DNA of 64,000 nucleotides from Ktedonobacter robiniae. Its GTDB lineage: Bacteria; Chloroflexota; Ktedonobacteria; Ktedonobacterales; Ktedonobacteraceae. How positions within the stretch are numbered: the first letter of the stretch is position 1; every line of letters begins with the position of its first letter. Shown in pieces: positions 1 to 8,434 of the stretch. The notes under the pieces are model-generated. The model did no database searches and was not told where the DNA came from. It saw nothing but the letters and a program-made list of their open reading frames with translations. The DNA lies in assembly GCF_016587375.1 (NCBI RefSeq), contig NZ_BNJG01000003.1:310001-374000 (forward strand), given 5' to 3'. Position numbers and translations under genes: made by a program.

Positions 1-349
1 TCCGTCTTCTGCACCTGGCGCGCGGTTTCAGGTGACCGTGTCTCAACAAGCACGACGATGTCATAGCGAGGAAGATGAATCGAGTCGCGGTGTTGCTTAA
101 CATAACCACTGGATGGTGCCATCACGATGGCGTGAAAGACGGTCGCCTTCTCGACCGCTTCAAGCTGTTCAAGCTGCTGCGCGAGGTACTTGAGCCTTGC
201 AATCAGTTGGCCTTTCTCGCGTCTGATGGGCATGAATGGTGCCTGGCGAGGCTGTACAACTGCGGCGAGATGAATGTACCCAAGCGTTGTCGGCTCAATC
301 AGCTTGACCGGGGATATTTGGAATTCTCGTTGACAATGTGCAGTTCCAT
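1..349 (-). pseudogene. Unknown protein, 3' end outside window, frameshifted near its start
   Basis: A strong ribosome binding site (AAGAGGAGGG) precedes an ATG at 349 on the minus strand, but that frame (MELHIVNENSKYPRSS) stops after 16 codons. A second frame is then open to the window edge and reads like protein, for example IEPTTLGYIHLAAVVQ, RREKGQLIARLKYLAQQLEQ and PRYDIVVLVETRSPETARQ. A single frameshift around 300-325 would join the two. I do not recognise the family. The middle is predicted to be helical or coiled-coil. It lies just downstream of the broken oxidoreductase, so the two may have been cotranscribed. Sequencing error is an alternative explanation for the shift. Confidence 0.4.
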
Positions 350-401
350 GATTCCCTCCTCTTGGAAAACTCAGATGGTTTGCGCGGACTTGGCGTTGAA
401 A

Positions 402-1384
402 TCACGCTTCACCTTGGTCTAGTAGCTCGAGAACCGTCTTGAACCACTCCAGACGAGCGATCGTGTTGGGCATAAGCCAGAGCTGGGCATGAGAGAGGCC
501 CGCGCGAGCATAGCTACGGAGTATCTCGGCAACTTCCTCAGGTGACGTTGGCCCCGGTTGCTTCCCCTGTGCAGAAGAGTGAGACCATCCCTGTGCCATG
601 GGGAGTTTGACCACCACGGAGGCACTGCGACCAAGCGTGGCGGGGTCACGTCCAATAGCGGTACACGCGGCATCACCTGCGGCTTGCTGTGAACTGATCT
701 CCTCAAGGCCTTGCAGTGGCCCCTCTGCATTCCAGAGGTCGGCATAGGTCGCAGCCAGGCGCAACATACGAGGCCCTTTGGCACCAATCAGGATCGGAGG
801 GCCGCCGGGGCGTGCCCCGCGGGCCGTAGTTCGCAGTCCCGCGCCTGGTAGTACTTGCCTGCGAAATCAACTCGCCCTGTCCGCAGCAGCGGAACGATGA
901 TCTGCAACGCCTCCTCGAAACGGTCCACGCGATGGTCGGTCTTGATATCGAATGCCTGTTGCTCAGGTCCATCCCATCCGGCACCGAGTCCGAGGATCAG
1001 GCGTCCCCCACTGATCTCATCGATGGTATCAACCATCTTGGCGAGCAGTGCCGGATTGCGGAAGGCCGTACAGGCGACGAGCGAGCCCAATTCCACACGA
1101 TGGGTCACGGCGGCCAGCGCAGCCAGCAATGACCAGCACTCCCAGATCCCTTGTGTGTGTTCCTGCCATTGGAGGAGCAAATGATCAGGCACCCAGAGGG
1201 AGTCAAAGCCAAGCACTTCCGCCTGTGAAGCTATGGCGAACAGATCTGCCCACCTTGCGGTCTTGCCAGCCAGAGCACCTTCGGTGATTGGCAGGTTGAT
1301 CCCCACCTTGAGCGGGCGGGAGGTGCGCACCACCGTATCCATTTTCGTCCTGGTGTCCTCGGCAGATGATGGATCTTCAGTCAT
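402..1384 (-). pseudogene. LLM-class (luciferase-like) F420-dependent oxidoreductase, frameshifted
   Basis: The first part (from ATG 1384, RBS AGAGA) encodes an LLM-class flavin/F420 oxidoreductase TIM barrel: VGINLPITEG, FDSLWVPDHLLL, LGSLVACTAFRNPALLAK and ISGGRLILGLGAGWDGPEQ. That frame ends at about 788. The expected continuation GGPPILIGAKGPRMLRLAA lies in another frame and runs to a TGA at 402-404, ending with a typical helix (EEVAEILRSYARAGLSHAQL). A single frameshift near 795-840, in a GC-rich stretch, splits the gene. Its total of about 320 residues fits the family. It is divergent from a TetR gene and shares a 210-bp control region with it, so TetR regulation is likely. It is either a recent pseudogene or an assembly error. 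Confidence 0.75.
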
Positions 1385-1512
1385 GATCTTCTCTTTTTTC
1401 CTTTTTCAGTCCAATGTGCGAAAGATGAGAGCTGACCCGTCTTCCAGAAGTGGAAACGTGCCAGCCGCCATTGTCCATGGTGCTGGACTCCTTGACAGAC
1501 GTTTCCTCATCC

Positions 1513-1559
1513 AATATTTTGGATAGACAGGCTGTCTAATAAATATTTTGGATAGACAG
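1513..1559. promoter_or_regulatory. Direct repeat and palindromic operator between LLM gene and tetR
   Basis: AATATTTTGGATAGACAG occurs at 1513-1530 and again at 1542-1559, exactly 29 bp apart. The first copy opens a perfect palindrome TAGACAG-G-CTGTCTA at 1524-1538. Its position between divergent genes, close to the tetR start, suggests a TetR operator with a second half-site. Confidence 0.55.
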
Positions 1560-1595
1560 ACCATACAATAAAATATTGGAGGATGTCAAGTCTCT

Positions 1596-2207
1596 ATGAG
1601 TCCACGTCCCTATCAACTCGGTCAGCGTCAAGCGGCCAGCGAACAGACCCGATCCCGCGTTCTCCAGGCGGCTCGCGAATTGCTGATGGAAAGCGCCAGC
1701 TTTTCCGGCTTCTCCATCGAAGCGGTTGCCCGTCGAGCCGATGTGGCCCGCATGACGGTCTATCATCAGTTTGGCTCCAAAATAGGTCTGCTCGAAGCAC
1801 TCTGCGACTCTCTGGCAGTGACTGGCGAAATGGAGCAGCTCGCTTTGGCGTTCCGTCAACCTGATCCGCGTGAGGGGGTAGATGAATATATTCGCATCTT
1901 TGGTCATTTCTGGGAGGCTGATCGGCTCGTCACTCGTCGTCTGCGCGGTCTAGCGGCCCTTGATCCTGATTTCGAGCAGGTGATACGAGCACGGGACGAA
2001 CGGCGACGGAAAGGTCTTCGGGTTCTCGTACAGCGCATCGTAGGGGAACACGACCATGCAGATCCAGACGCACTCAACGAGCTCGTTACTGTGCTCTACG
2101 CTCTCCTTAGCTTTGAGTCCTTCGAGGCTCTTGCTGGCCCTGCACGTCGTCTTGAAGACGTCGTTCCTCTGGTTTGCCGACTCGCTCACGCAGTGCTCAG
2201 CCTGTAG
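1596..2207 (+). CDS. TetR/AcrR family transcriptional regulator
   Basis: 203 aa. The N-terminal helix-turn-helix spans roughly residues 15-62: TRSRVLQAARELLME, then FSIEAVARRADVARMTVYHQ and FGSKIGLLEALCDSLA. The rest is the all-helical ligand-binding and dimerisation domain, which differs between subfamilies, so no ligand can be named. It is divergent from the broken LLM oxidoreductase, with a palindrome and a direct repeat between them, and probably represses itself and that gene. ATG 1596 starts just after an AT-rich leader containing GGAGGATG. Length and domain layout are normal and the gene appears intact. Confidence 0.85.
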   Translation: MSPRPYQLGQRQAASEQTRSRVLQAARELLMESASFSGFSIEAVARRADVARMTVYHQFGSKIGLLEALCDSLAVTGEMEQLALAFRQPDPREGVDEYIRIFGHFWEADRLVTRRLRGLAALDPDFEQVIRARDERRRKGLRVLVQRIVGEHDHADPDALNELVTVLYALLSFESFEALAGPARRLEDVVPLVCRLAHAVLSL

Positions 2208-2717
2208 AAAAAAGCATGACGACAGAAAAGACGTGAGGAACTTTTCTCCTGGCAACGCTGTGATGAAGGCGGGCAAGTTTGAAACAAGAGATAACGCACC
2301 ATCGCGAAGAAATCAGCTTCGATGGCGAACGCTTTCTTATCTGCTCGGTTTTTTGAGCTTCGTTGCGCATTCCGTGGGTGGAAACGACTCAACAGATGGC
2401 GGTATGCAGGATTCCCTGCCGCGCTCAATGGCATCGGCCTTGCGAGAAAGGTTTTCACAGATCGTACTGAGCATCTCTAGGAGTTGATTGCTCTGCTTGG
2501 GGTCAGCGCATCCCAGCCTTAGCGTACAGAATTCAGGTTTGGGTGCGCTGACCCCAAGCAGCATGGGTCCTTTAGGCTATTTTCCTATTCCAATTTTCTG
2601 TTCCAACTGTGGGCAAACCCCAGATTGTCCAGGCGGCATTCATGCAGTGTAAACAGAAGGTGATGCCAGGTTTAATTTCTCAGCATCGCTTAGATTTCAT
2701 ACGCTAAGCGCTAACGT
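2208..2717. other. Intergenic region with one inverted repeat
   Basis: No convincing gene in this 510-bp gap. It holds an 18-bp perfect inverted repeat, CTGCTTGGGGTCAGCGCA at 2493-2510 and its complement at 2544-2561, with a 33-nt spacer. It could be a remnant of a small mobile element or an attenuator between two converging units. It has no U-tract. Confidence 0.5.
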
Positions 2718-3632
2718 CTAGTAATAGGTGATGTCCCAGTGGCTGCCTTCATCGGCGTAGCGATTGCCGGAGACATCATCATACATGGGTGCGCCATCGC
2801 CGCGCAGTCCTTTATAGGTGAAGTGATTGTGGATATAGTTTGTCACACAGGTCGTATGCGCAACGTCCACCTTGTAGCCGTTCCAATGGGAGTAGGTGCC
2901 ACTCGCATGTCCCGTCTCGGTGCCGCCAGTAATGGTGATCGCGCAACCGCTCTGATTCTTAAAGGCGATAACACCATCAATCGTCCCTCTGCGAATCTGG
3001 TCAAGCGAGGTGCAACTTGCATTATTGCGATCAGTACAACCACCCGAGGATGTAACGCTGATGCCAGCGCTGCTGAGCAAGCTCGCGGCCTGGCTCTGCG
3101 AGAGTTTATCGCCATTGCTACCGCCACTTCCACTGCCACCAACCAGCTGGCTCCAGGTGTCAAGGCCCGCGATACCATCCGCGCTCAAACCTTTGCTACT
3201 CTGAAAGCTCTTCACCGCCGATTCAGTCGCCGGGCCAAAAGCGCCATCGGTCGTGAGGCTGGCACCATGCGCGTTCAACTGCCGTTGCAAAGCCGTGACA
3301 GCGCTTCCATTGCTGCCATTCTGAGTGGTGACACTAAGCTTTTCCCAGGTTTGCGGACCCACAATACCATCTACCGATAAGCCATTGGCGCTCTGAAAGC
3401 TCTTCACGACTGAGGCCGTCCCCGAGCCAAATTGCCCATCGACTGCGAGGCTATAGCCGCGCTGCACAAGCATATACTGAATAGAGCGAACATTTTCTCC
3501 ACTTGAGCCAGACTGATAGGTCGGCCAGATTCGTGCGGCATGCGCCGTCAAAACGACACCAAATAGCGCGACCACGATGGCCGCGACAAATAGAGGAGAA
3601 ATACGCCAGAAGAGGGATACGGGTTTTCGCAT
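2718..3632 (-). CDS. Secreted cell-wall hydrolase: two peptidoglycan-binding repeats plus M15-like peptidase domain
   Basis: 304 aa from ATG 3632, chosen for AAGGA just upstream; an earlier in-frame start would add 58 residues before the signal peptide. An N-terminal membrane segment (FVAAIVVALFGVVLTAHA) acts as signal peptide. Two PG_binding_1 repeats follow, each with an FQ..NGLSVDGIVGPQTW-type core (about residues 40-100 and 105-160), then a Ser/Gly-rich linker. The C-terminal domain contains SHWNGYKVDVA and EGSHWDITYY, matching the His/Asp zinc-ligand pattern of M15 (VanY-like) D-Ala-D-Ala carboxypeptidases. Likely exported and acting on peptidoglycan. The peptidase assignment rests on motifs only. 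Confidence 0.75.
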   Translation of the reverse strand: MRKPVSLFWRISPLFVAAIVVALFGVVLTAHAARIWPTYQSGSSGENVRSIQYMLVQRGYSLAVDGQFGSGTASVVKSFQSANGLSVDGIVGPQTWEKLSVTTQNGSNGSAVTALQRQLNAHGASLTTDGAFGPATESAVKSFQSSKGLSADGIAGLDTWSQLVGGSGSGGSNGDKLSQSQAASLLSSAGISVTSSGGCTDRNNASCTSLDQIRRGTIDGVIAFKNQSGCAITITGGTETGHASGTYSHWNGYKVDVAHTTCVTNYIHNHFTYKGLRGDGAPMYDDVSGNRYADEGSHWDITYY

Positions 3633-4000
3633 TTCCTTGCTCGCTTTCTCTACACACATAGACGGGTACATCCATGCACCTGCGCATCCTGCATACCATC
3701 CCCAGGTAAGTGCAGGACACAAAAAATGGAGTCGCGGTTTATAGGAATGGTATCTACAACCCTTATAGTCACGTCTTTTATGACCGCTATGAACAAGCAT
3801 AAACAACTTTCTCTATGAAAATCAAGGCCTCATGACTTATCCACAATCGCTGCACACCCTCTGAGGAAAAGTTCGTGGATAAATGGGTTGTATCCATCCT
3901 TCCTCAGCAGGTATACTTCGCTTGTGATCACACACTGGCGCGCTTCCAGCTCTATTTCGCAGAACTTTTACTTTGTTCATTGCAAGCAAGGAGGTTGATC

Positions 4001-4642
4001 ATGTCCGCGACCCTTGTTGAGGAAGCCCTGGATGCGCCGGAAGTGCCAGAATTCACGCAGATTGTTCCTCGTAGTCTCGTCATTCGTCGCCGTCCCCTTC
4101 AGGAGAGCAATCAGGTTCGGGCCGTCCAAACGCCGCGTGCCTCCTCTCAAACTCGCACAAGGCAAATATCGAAGACAGCAAATGCAAAAGCACAGTCAGC
4201 GCCAGTCACCCAGGCAAAAAGGCATGTGGATTCAGGCTCCTGGCTACTCTATATCGGCCTGGGAATGATCTGCGCGCTCGCGCTTGCTTACCTGGGGCAG
4301 CTCGGCTATAGCTGGGGAAGCACCACCCTCGACGATATTCGCTATGGGCGTCCGCGTACTACACAGGTCGATCACTTCGTTGGTCACGAACTCTCTAGCA
4401 CGCCAACGCACTTCACCGCCATCAACCTCAAAGGACAAATCTATATTATCGAACTTCCCGGTGGTGATCCTGCACACACGCGCCTGCTCACGGGACCACA
4501 CCTGGCGGGTTCGGGCATTGATCTCGCTCCAGTCAGCCTGGACTTTTCTGGCGATCCCTACCATCCAGACCTCGTTGTAGAGGTCAGTACCGTGCAGGTG
4601 CGCTTCCATAACACAGGCCAGGGCTATGAAGCTGCTCGATAA
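4001..4642 (+). CDS. Single-pass membrane protein of unknown function
   Basis: 213 aa from ATG 4001, preceded by a strong AAGGAGG. A disordered basic N-terminus of about 75 residues is followed by one transmembrane segment (WLLYIGLGMICALALAYLG) and an outer domain rich in beta strands (TAINLKGQIYIIELPGGDP, DLVVEVSTVQVRFHNTG). I do not recognise a named family; the external part resembles a small beta-propeller-like or sensor fragment. A strong terminator follows directly. It is divergent from the cell-wall hydrolase gene, so a cell-envelope role is possible but unproven. Confidence 0.7.
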   Translation: MSATLVEEALDAPEVPEFTQIVPRSLVIRRRPLQESNQVRAVQTPRASSQTRTRQISKTANAKAQSAPVTQAKRHVDSGSWLLYIGLGMICALALAYLGQLGYSWGSTTLDDIRYGRPRTTQVDHFVGHELSSTPTHFTAINLKGQIYIIELPGGDPAHTRLLTGPHLAGSGIDLAPVSLDFSGDPYHPDLVVEVSTVQVRFHNTGQGYEAAR

Positions 4643-4648
4643 TAGAAA

Positions 4649-4685
4649 GGAAGGCCAGGCTCTATCCAAGAGAGCCTGGCCTTCC
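4649..4685. terminator. Bidirectional terminator between convergent genes
   Basis: Perfect 15-bp stem GGAAGGCCAGGCTCT (4649-4663) with its complement at 4671-4685 and a 7-nt loop. It lies between the stop codons of two convergent genes (4642 and 4713). Confidence 0.8.
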
Positions 4686-4712
4686 TGTTAAGTCGCTTCA
4701 GATGCTCATCAG

Positions 4713-5948
4713 TTAGCAGCCGTGGGCGACATCAGAGTAGTTATTCAGGTAGGTGAAGTACCCTTGAGCGGCACGCGATGGCTTCTCGCGTGCGAACCAG
4801 GAATAATGTACCTCGTCCTCGGGATGATAATCTACTCCATTAGGCATATGCACAGTAAAGCCATAGCCAACTACCGGATCGCCGGTCTCTAGGTCGCTGG
4901 TACAACCGTACTGAGGAGCGGTCGGCGTCACCCAGGGATTAATGCTGTTATTCACGAAGGGATCATCCATCCACTCCTGGACCTCGTGGCTCAGGCCATG
5001 AATGTCTTGGATGTAGGAGAACGAATCGCCGGGGTTAGCGCCGAAGATGCCAGGGTCACTATAGGAAGCAAACATATAAGTGTTTACCTGCTGCTGACCA
5101 TTGCCATTGGCCGAAGTGGTCGCCCCATGATAGCCAAGCACACAGCAGTTGCTAGGCGTGGTCTCATAGAGGAACGTATTGTAGACCAGGAAAATGGGCA
5201 GGACATTAGGACTGATGTGCAGGTTGCGCATAGTCTCGTTCAGGCGATTGGAGAACCAGTGGTAATCCATCAACCCGATGTGAGCATGCGAGCGGCTACC
5301 AATCTCAATAAAGCCCTGATTGCTAGGCACACTGTAAGAGACAGTTGGGAGAATGGTTGGCTGGCTGAGAAGGACATGATAGTTAGAGCCTGATTTCCCC
5401 CACTGCGCGCGGTAGATCGCATCGCTGGCCTCTGTCACATCGCTGGGCTCATTGACAGGGCGAGCGTTGGCTGGTGCGACACCAGGAAAGGTTGGAGGCG
5501 CACTTGCCGTGGCATTAGCGGCGGCACCGATATCAGCCTTCTGGAACATGGGAGACTGAGCAGTGAGTGTGGATTTTATCGAGCCATCAAGGACAGTGTT
5601 ATTGGGATCGGCTGACTGCACAAAGGTAAAGCGGAAAGGAATAATCACCGTTGGAATCGTCGTAGTAACGTCGCCTTTCGTGGGATTCGTGCCTACCATG
5701 GTGAAAGGATAGGTAACCCCATTAGTCGGATCGGTGAAGGTGGAGCCCCAGTAAGGAATGGTATTGGCATTCGCTGAGAAATTAGACGCGCTCTGATCGC
5801 TCTTAAACTGAGGCGTGCCAATGCCATCATCATCAGTCGTCGCGCGAGCGACACTCGTGCCTCCATGGAAATAGAACACAGCTAGGACGAGACTTAGTAA
5901 AACAAGAGCCGCTGCCACAGTCTTAAACAGACGTAATGTCCTCTTCAT
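4713..5948 (-). CDS. Secreted protein of unknown function with a metallopeptidase-like HExxE motif
   Basis: 411 aa. The N-terminal segment (VAAALVLLSLVLAVFYFHGG) is a signal peptide or anchor. The body is Thr/Asn/Pro-rich, as in exported proteins. Residues around 315 read HGLSHEVQEWMDDPF, an HE-x-x-E...DP arrangement like the zinc-site helix of some secreted metallopeptidases, and two cysteines occur in SNCCVLGYHG. No family can be named with certainty. A role in extracellular protein degradation is an inference, supported weakly by an S53 peptidase fragment just upstream. The 560-bp leader upstream contains no gene. Confidence 0.65.
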   Translation of the reverse strand: MKRTLRLFKTVAAALVLLSLVLAVFYFHGGTSVARATTDDDGIGTPQFKSDQSASNFSANANTIPYWGSTFTDPTNGVTYPFTMVGTNPTKGDVTTTIPTVIIPFRFTFVQSADPNNTVLDGSIKSTLTAQSPMFQKADIGAAANATASAPPTFPGVAPANARPVNEPSDVTEASDAIYRAQWGKSGSNYHVLLSQPTILPTVSYSVPSNQGFIEIGSRSHAHIGLMDYHWFSNRLNETMRNLHISPNVLPIFLVYNTFLYETTPSNCCVLGYHGATTSANGNGQQQVNTYMFASYSDPGIFGANPGDSFSYIQDIHGLSHEVQEWMDDPFVNNSINPWVTPTAPQYGCTSDLETGDPVVGYGFTVHMPNGVDYHPEDEVHYSWFAREKPSRAAQGYFTYLNNYSDVAHGC

Positions 5949-6509
5949 GAAGAGAATCCTTCCTAAATTTTGTGAACGCTGTATCCAACAATGTTCGGAG
6001 TCTACTTTGAAGTCTGGAGTATCCGATGCTTCAAAGCGAACCGTTGTTTCTCTTTGGGCTGCTTTCCCCTCCTCTCTCTAGTTACTAGCGCGCATTCTAG
6101 CTGCCGCCTGTACTTCCCATTAAGTCCGATCAACCTCTGATCAAAACCATGCATGCGCATGCATTAATGATAAGCGCGTCATGGTTTAGCCCGGAACAAG
6201 CGCGTTACCCTAAAATGGGGTCATACTCTATAGTTGCTTTTTTCGCTAATTTAGTTATGGCTTTATGCAGATATTTTCTTCATCTGGTTTAGTACCTATC
6301 CATCCTCCTAGCCAAAGAGCATACTATCAAGTAGGAAGGCTGAGGCTGAGCTCCAGGTATGCAGAGGCGGCACATCATCTGGCCTTGATAAGTGGCGCGA
6401 CAACACACGAGGGTCGTGCGTGACCCGCCCCTGGCGTGTTATTGATCGTTAATCTCTGACTACTTCGCAGCCAGAACAGCAGGAGAGGGAATTTAGTTAT
6501 ATCGCTAAA
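5949..6509. other. Intergenic, AT-rich leader without a recognisable gene
   Basis: 560 bp with no supported coding sequence. The only feature noted is a perfect 16-bp palindrome ATGCATGCGCATGCAT at 6149-6164, roughly 200 bp upstream of the secreted-protein start, which could be an operator. Confidence 0.4.
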
Positions 6510-6650
6510 CTAGAAGGCTCCAGTGTCGTTCGGTGTACCCAGGCCAGTGGGGCCATCATAGCCCGTATCAGTTGTACAGAGATACGTAACTCCTGGAGCC
6601 AGAGCCAGTTGGGCGTAGGGTCCATGCTGGCATGCACTCTGCATCACGGG
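6510..6650 (-). pseudogene. C-terminal fragment of an S53 (kumamolisin/sedolisin-type) peptidase
   Basis: The minus strand reads QLALAPGVTYLCTTDTG followed by YDGPTGLGTPNDTGAF and a TAG at 6510-6512. The GYDGPTGLGTPN signature is the usual C-terminus of secreted S53 serine-carboxyl peptidases. Upstream the frame hits stops near 6660, so only about 45 residues survive. This is a remnant of a deleted gene, not a functional protein. Confidence 0.6.
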
Positions 6651-6841
6651 TGCAACGCGCCCTCGAGCTGCTCAAGCAACAGTTGCTGGCCTGCTGCCAC
6701 TTTGAGCTGGACCACCGCAGGCATATTATCAACTATCAATCACACTGTGGCTGCTGCCCCACAACATCCTGTTGCGCCGAACCAGGGACTATGCATATCA
6801 CGGTGCGCCAGCGAAAATAGCTGGAGCATGCAGCCAGGCTC

Positions 6842-7579
6842 TCATCGCCCTTGTGCTCGGTACCAGTACTGATAGGCTTCCTGGAAACCCAGTTTGGTGT
6901 ACATCTGCTGGGCCGCCAGATTGTCACCTACCACCTGTAGGTAGGCAGACCTGGCCCCCTGTTCTCTTCCCCAGGCGAGCATCCCTTTGATGAGTTGTGT
7001 CCCATAGCCCTGCCTGCGCTGTCCTGGATCGGCCACTATGTCAAAGAGCCCCAGGGCCTCATGCTCCAGCACGCCCAAGCCGCAGGCGACGGGGACGCCT
7101 TGCTGGTAGAGTGCCGCGTAGAGATGCGGAGACGGGATACGCTCCAGCAATTCGCGGTGCAGGTGGTGTAACTCGATATAGCGCTCACTCCACTGAAGAT
7201 AGATCGGCAGCCAGGTTTCGAGGGAAAGGATGTGCAAGTCCGGATTATTGGAGCCCTCATCAGCAGGCAATTGGGCAGACCAGACAAATGTACGGTCAAG
7301 ATACTGATACCCTCGCTCAGCTAACATTTGATCTAGTTGCTGACTTTCCGTTGAGAATGAGGGGAGACGAAAAATAGTCGGTAGCTGTTGCTCGGCATAC
7401 AAGCGCTCGCAATAAGCGATTTTTTCCTGAGCTGTGAGCAGCGAGGGATAGAGTGGCGTCACCGAATTTGCGCGTTTGGTATATCCCTGGGCAAAGCGCA
7501 CGATCCAGCCATCAAAAAATAGTTGCTGAAGGGCGGGCCAGCTATTGAGTCCAGCCTCTTCAATACGTCTTTCAAACAT
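6842..7579 (-). CDS. GNAT family N-acetyltransferase
   Basis: 245 aa. The C-terminal half is a GNAT fold: LGLFDIVADPGQRRQGYGTQ is the acetyl-CoA pyrophosphate loop (R/Q-x-x-G-x-G/A), then LIKGMLAWGREQGARSAYLQ and the closing AAQQMYTKLGFQEAYQYWYR. The N-terminal half is a second, degenerate GNAT-like lobe, as in two-domain bacterial acetyltransferases. It acts in the cytoplasm; the substrate is unknown. It is divergent from a second GNAT gene at 7667, with an 87-bp gap. It appears intact. Confidence 0.8.
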   Translation of the reverse strand: MFERRIEEAGLNSWPALQQLFFDGWIVRFAQGYTKRANSVTPLYPSLLTAQEKIAYCERLYAEQQLPTIFRLPSFSTESQQLDQMLAERGYQYLDRTFVWSAQLPADEGSNNPDLHILSLETWLPIYLQWSERYIELHHLHRELLERIPSPHLYAALYQQGVPVACGLGVLEHEALGLFDIVADPGQRRQGYGTQLIKGMLAWGREQGARSAYLQVVGDNLAAQQMYTKLGFQEAYQYWYRAQGR

Positions 7580-7666
7580 CTAGACATACTCCATATAGAT
7601 AGTTTTTAATATAGTTGGAGTGTACGCTATTTTCTATGTTATTTCCATCCTAAGGAGAGAGAATAC

Positions 7667-8239
7667 ATGCCATTCACTGTGCTGGAGACAGAACGTTTGC
7701 GCCTACGACGTTTTACAGAGTCCGACCTGCCACTTTTCATGGCCTATCGCAATGATCCTGAGATTGCCAGATATCAGGGGTGGGAGGGAATAAGCGAGGC
7801 TGAGGCCTGGGCCTTTATCATAGAACAGAAGGTAGCACAACCTGGCGTGCCTGGCGAGGGATTCCAGATCGCCATTGAACTCAAGGAGACGGAAACGTTA
7901 ATAGGTGATTGTTTCTTCAAGGTCAACGCCCACGATAAGCTACAGGCCGAGATTGGGTATACCCTGGCGCGAGCCTGTCACGGGAAAGGCTATGCTACTG
8001 AGGCGGTCACCTGCTGGCTCAACTATGCCTTCCAGGCCTTTCACCTCCATCGCGTTATCGCCATTGCCGACTGCGAGAACCACGCCTCCTATGCCCTGAT
8101 GGAACGTCTTGGTATGCGCCGCGAAGGACACTTTATTCAAAACACCTGGTTCAAGGGCCACTGGTGCGATGAGTATCTCTATGCCATTCTCAGAGAGGAG
8201 TGGCTGCGCGCTCATCCAGTTGCAAACGATAAAAGCTAA
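7667..8239 (+). CDS. RimJ/RimL-type GNAT acetyltransferase
   Basis: 190 aa from ATG 7667 with TAAGGAGAG upstream. It opens with LETERLRLRRFTESDLPLF, typical of the RimJ/RimL (Acetyltransf_3) branch. The acetyl-CoA region is IGYTLARACHGKGYATEAV, followed by HRVIAIADCENHASYALMER and LGMRREGHF. Relatives acetylate protein N-termini, aminoglycosides or small amines; the substrate cannot be told from sequence. It is divergent from the other GNAT gene and may share control with it. Confidence 0.85.
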   Translation: MPFTVLETERLRLRRFTESDLPLFMAYRNDPEIARYQGWEGISEAEAWAFIIEQKVAQPGVPGEGFQIAIELKETETLIGDCFFKVNAHDKLQAEIGYTLARACHGKGYATEAVTCWLNYAFQAFHLHRVIAIADCENHASYALMERLGMRREGHFIQNTWFKGHWCDEYLYAILREEWLRAHPVANDKS

Positions 8240-8434
8240 GGCAGAGAAAAGTGTCAGCGACTTTCCTGTTCGCTGATTTGGCGGGTGTGCGTCCCTCCTG
8301 GCGATGATACGTCTACATAGGTAGTTAAAGCGTCTTGATTGGCTTTATACGCGAGTTGAAGCGGTTTGGAGCGGTGGTACAATGAATGCTATAGATGCCA
8401 AGGTCTCTCTAGCGCACCCCTTAGAGAAGAAGAT

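Noticed and set aside
75..422. Plus-strand open frame of 115 codons at the window start
   Set aside because: It is the complement of a better coding frame on the minus strand, has no RBS, and its composition (many Cys, Trp, Met) is not protein-like.
2739..3380. 213-codon plus-strand frame opposite the cell-wall hydrolase
   Set aside because: A mirror of the real gene with Ala/Ile/Thr-rich composition. The minus strand has a signal peptide and two PG-binding repeats.
6632..6820. Open frame of 62 codons starting MHSASRVQRALELLKQQLL
   Set aside because: It overlaps the S53 relic on the other strand and lacks an RBS. The helical look of the first half is not enough to call a gene.
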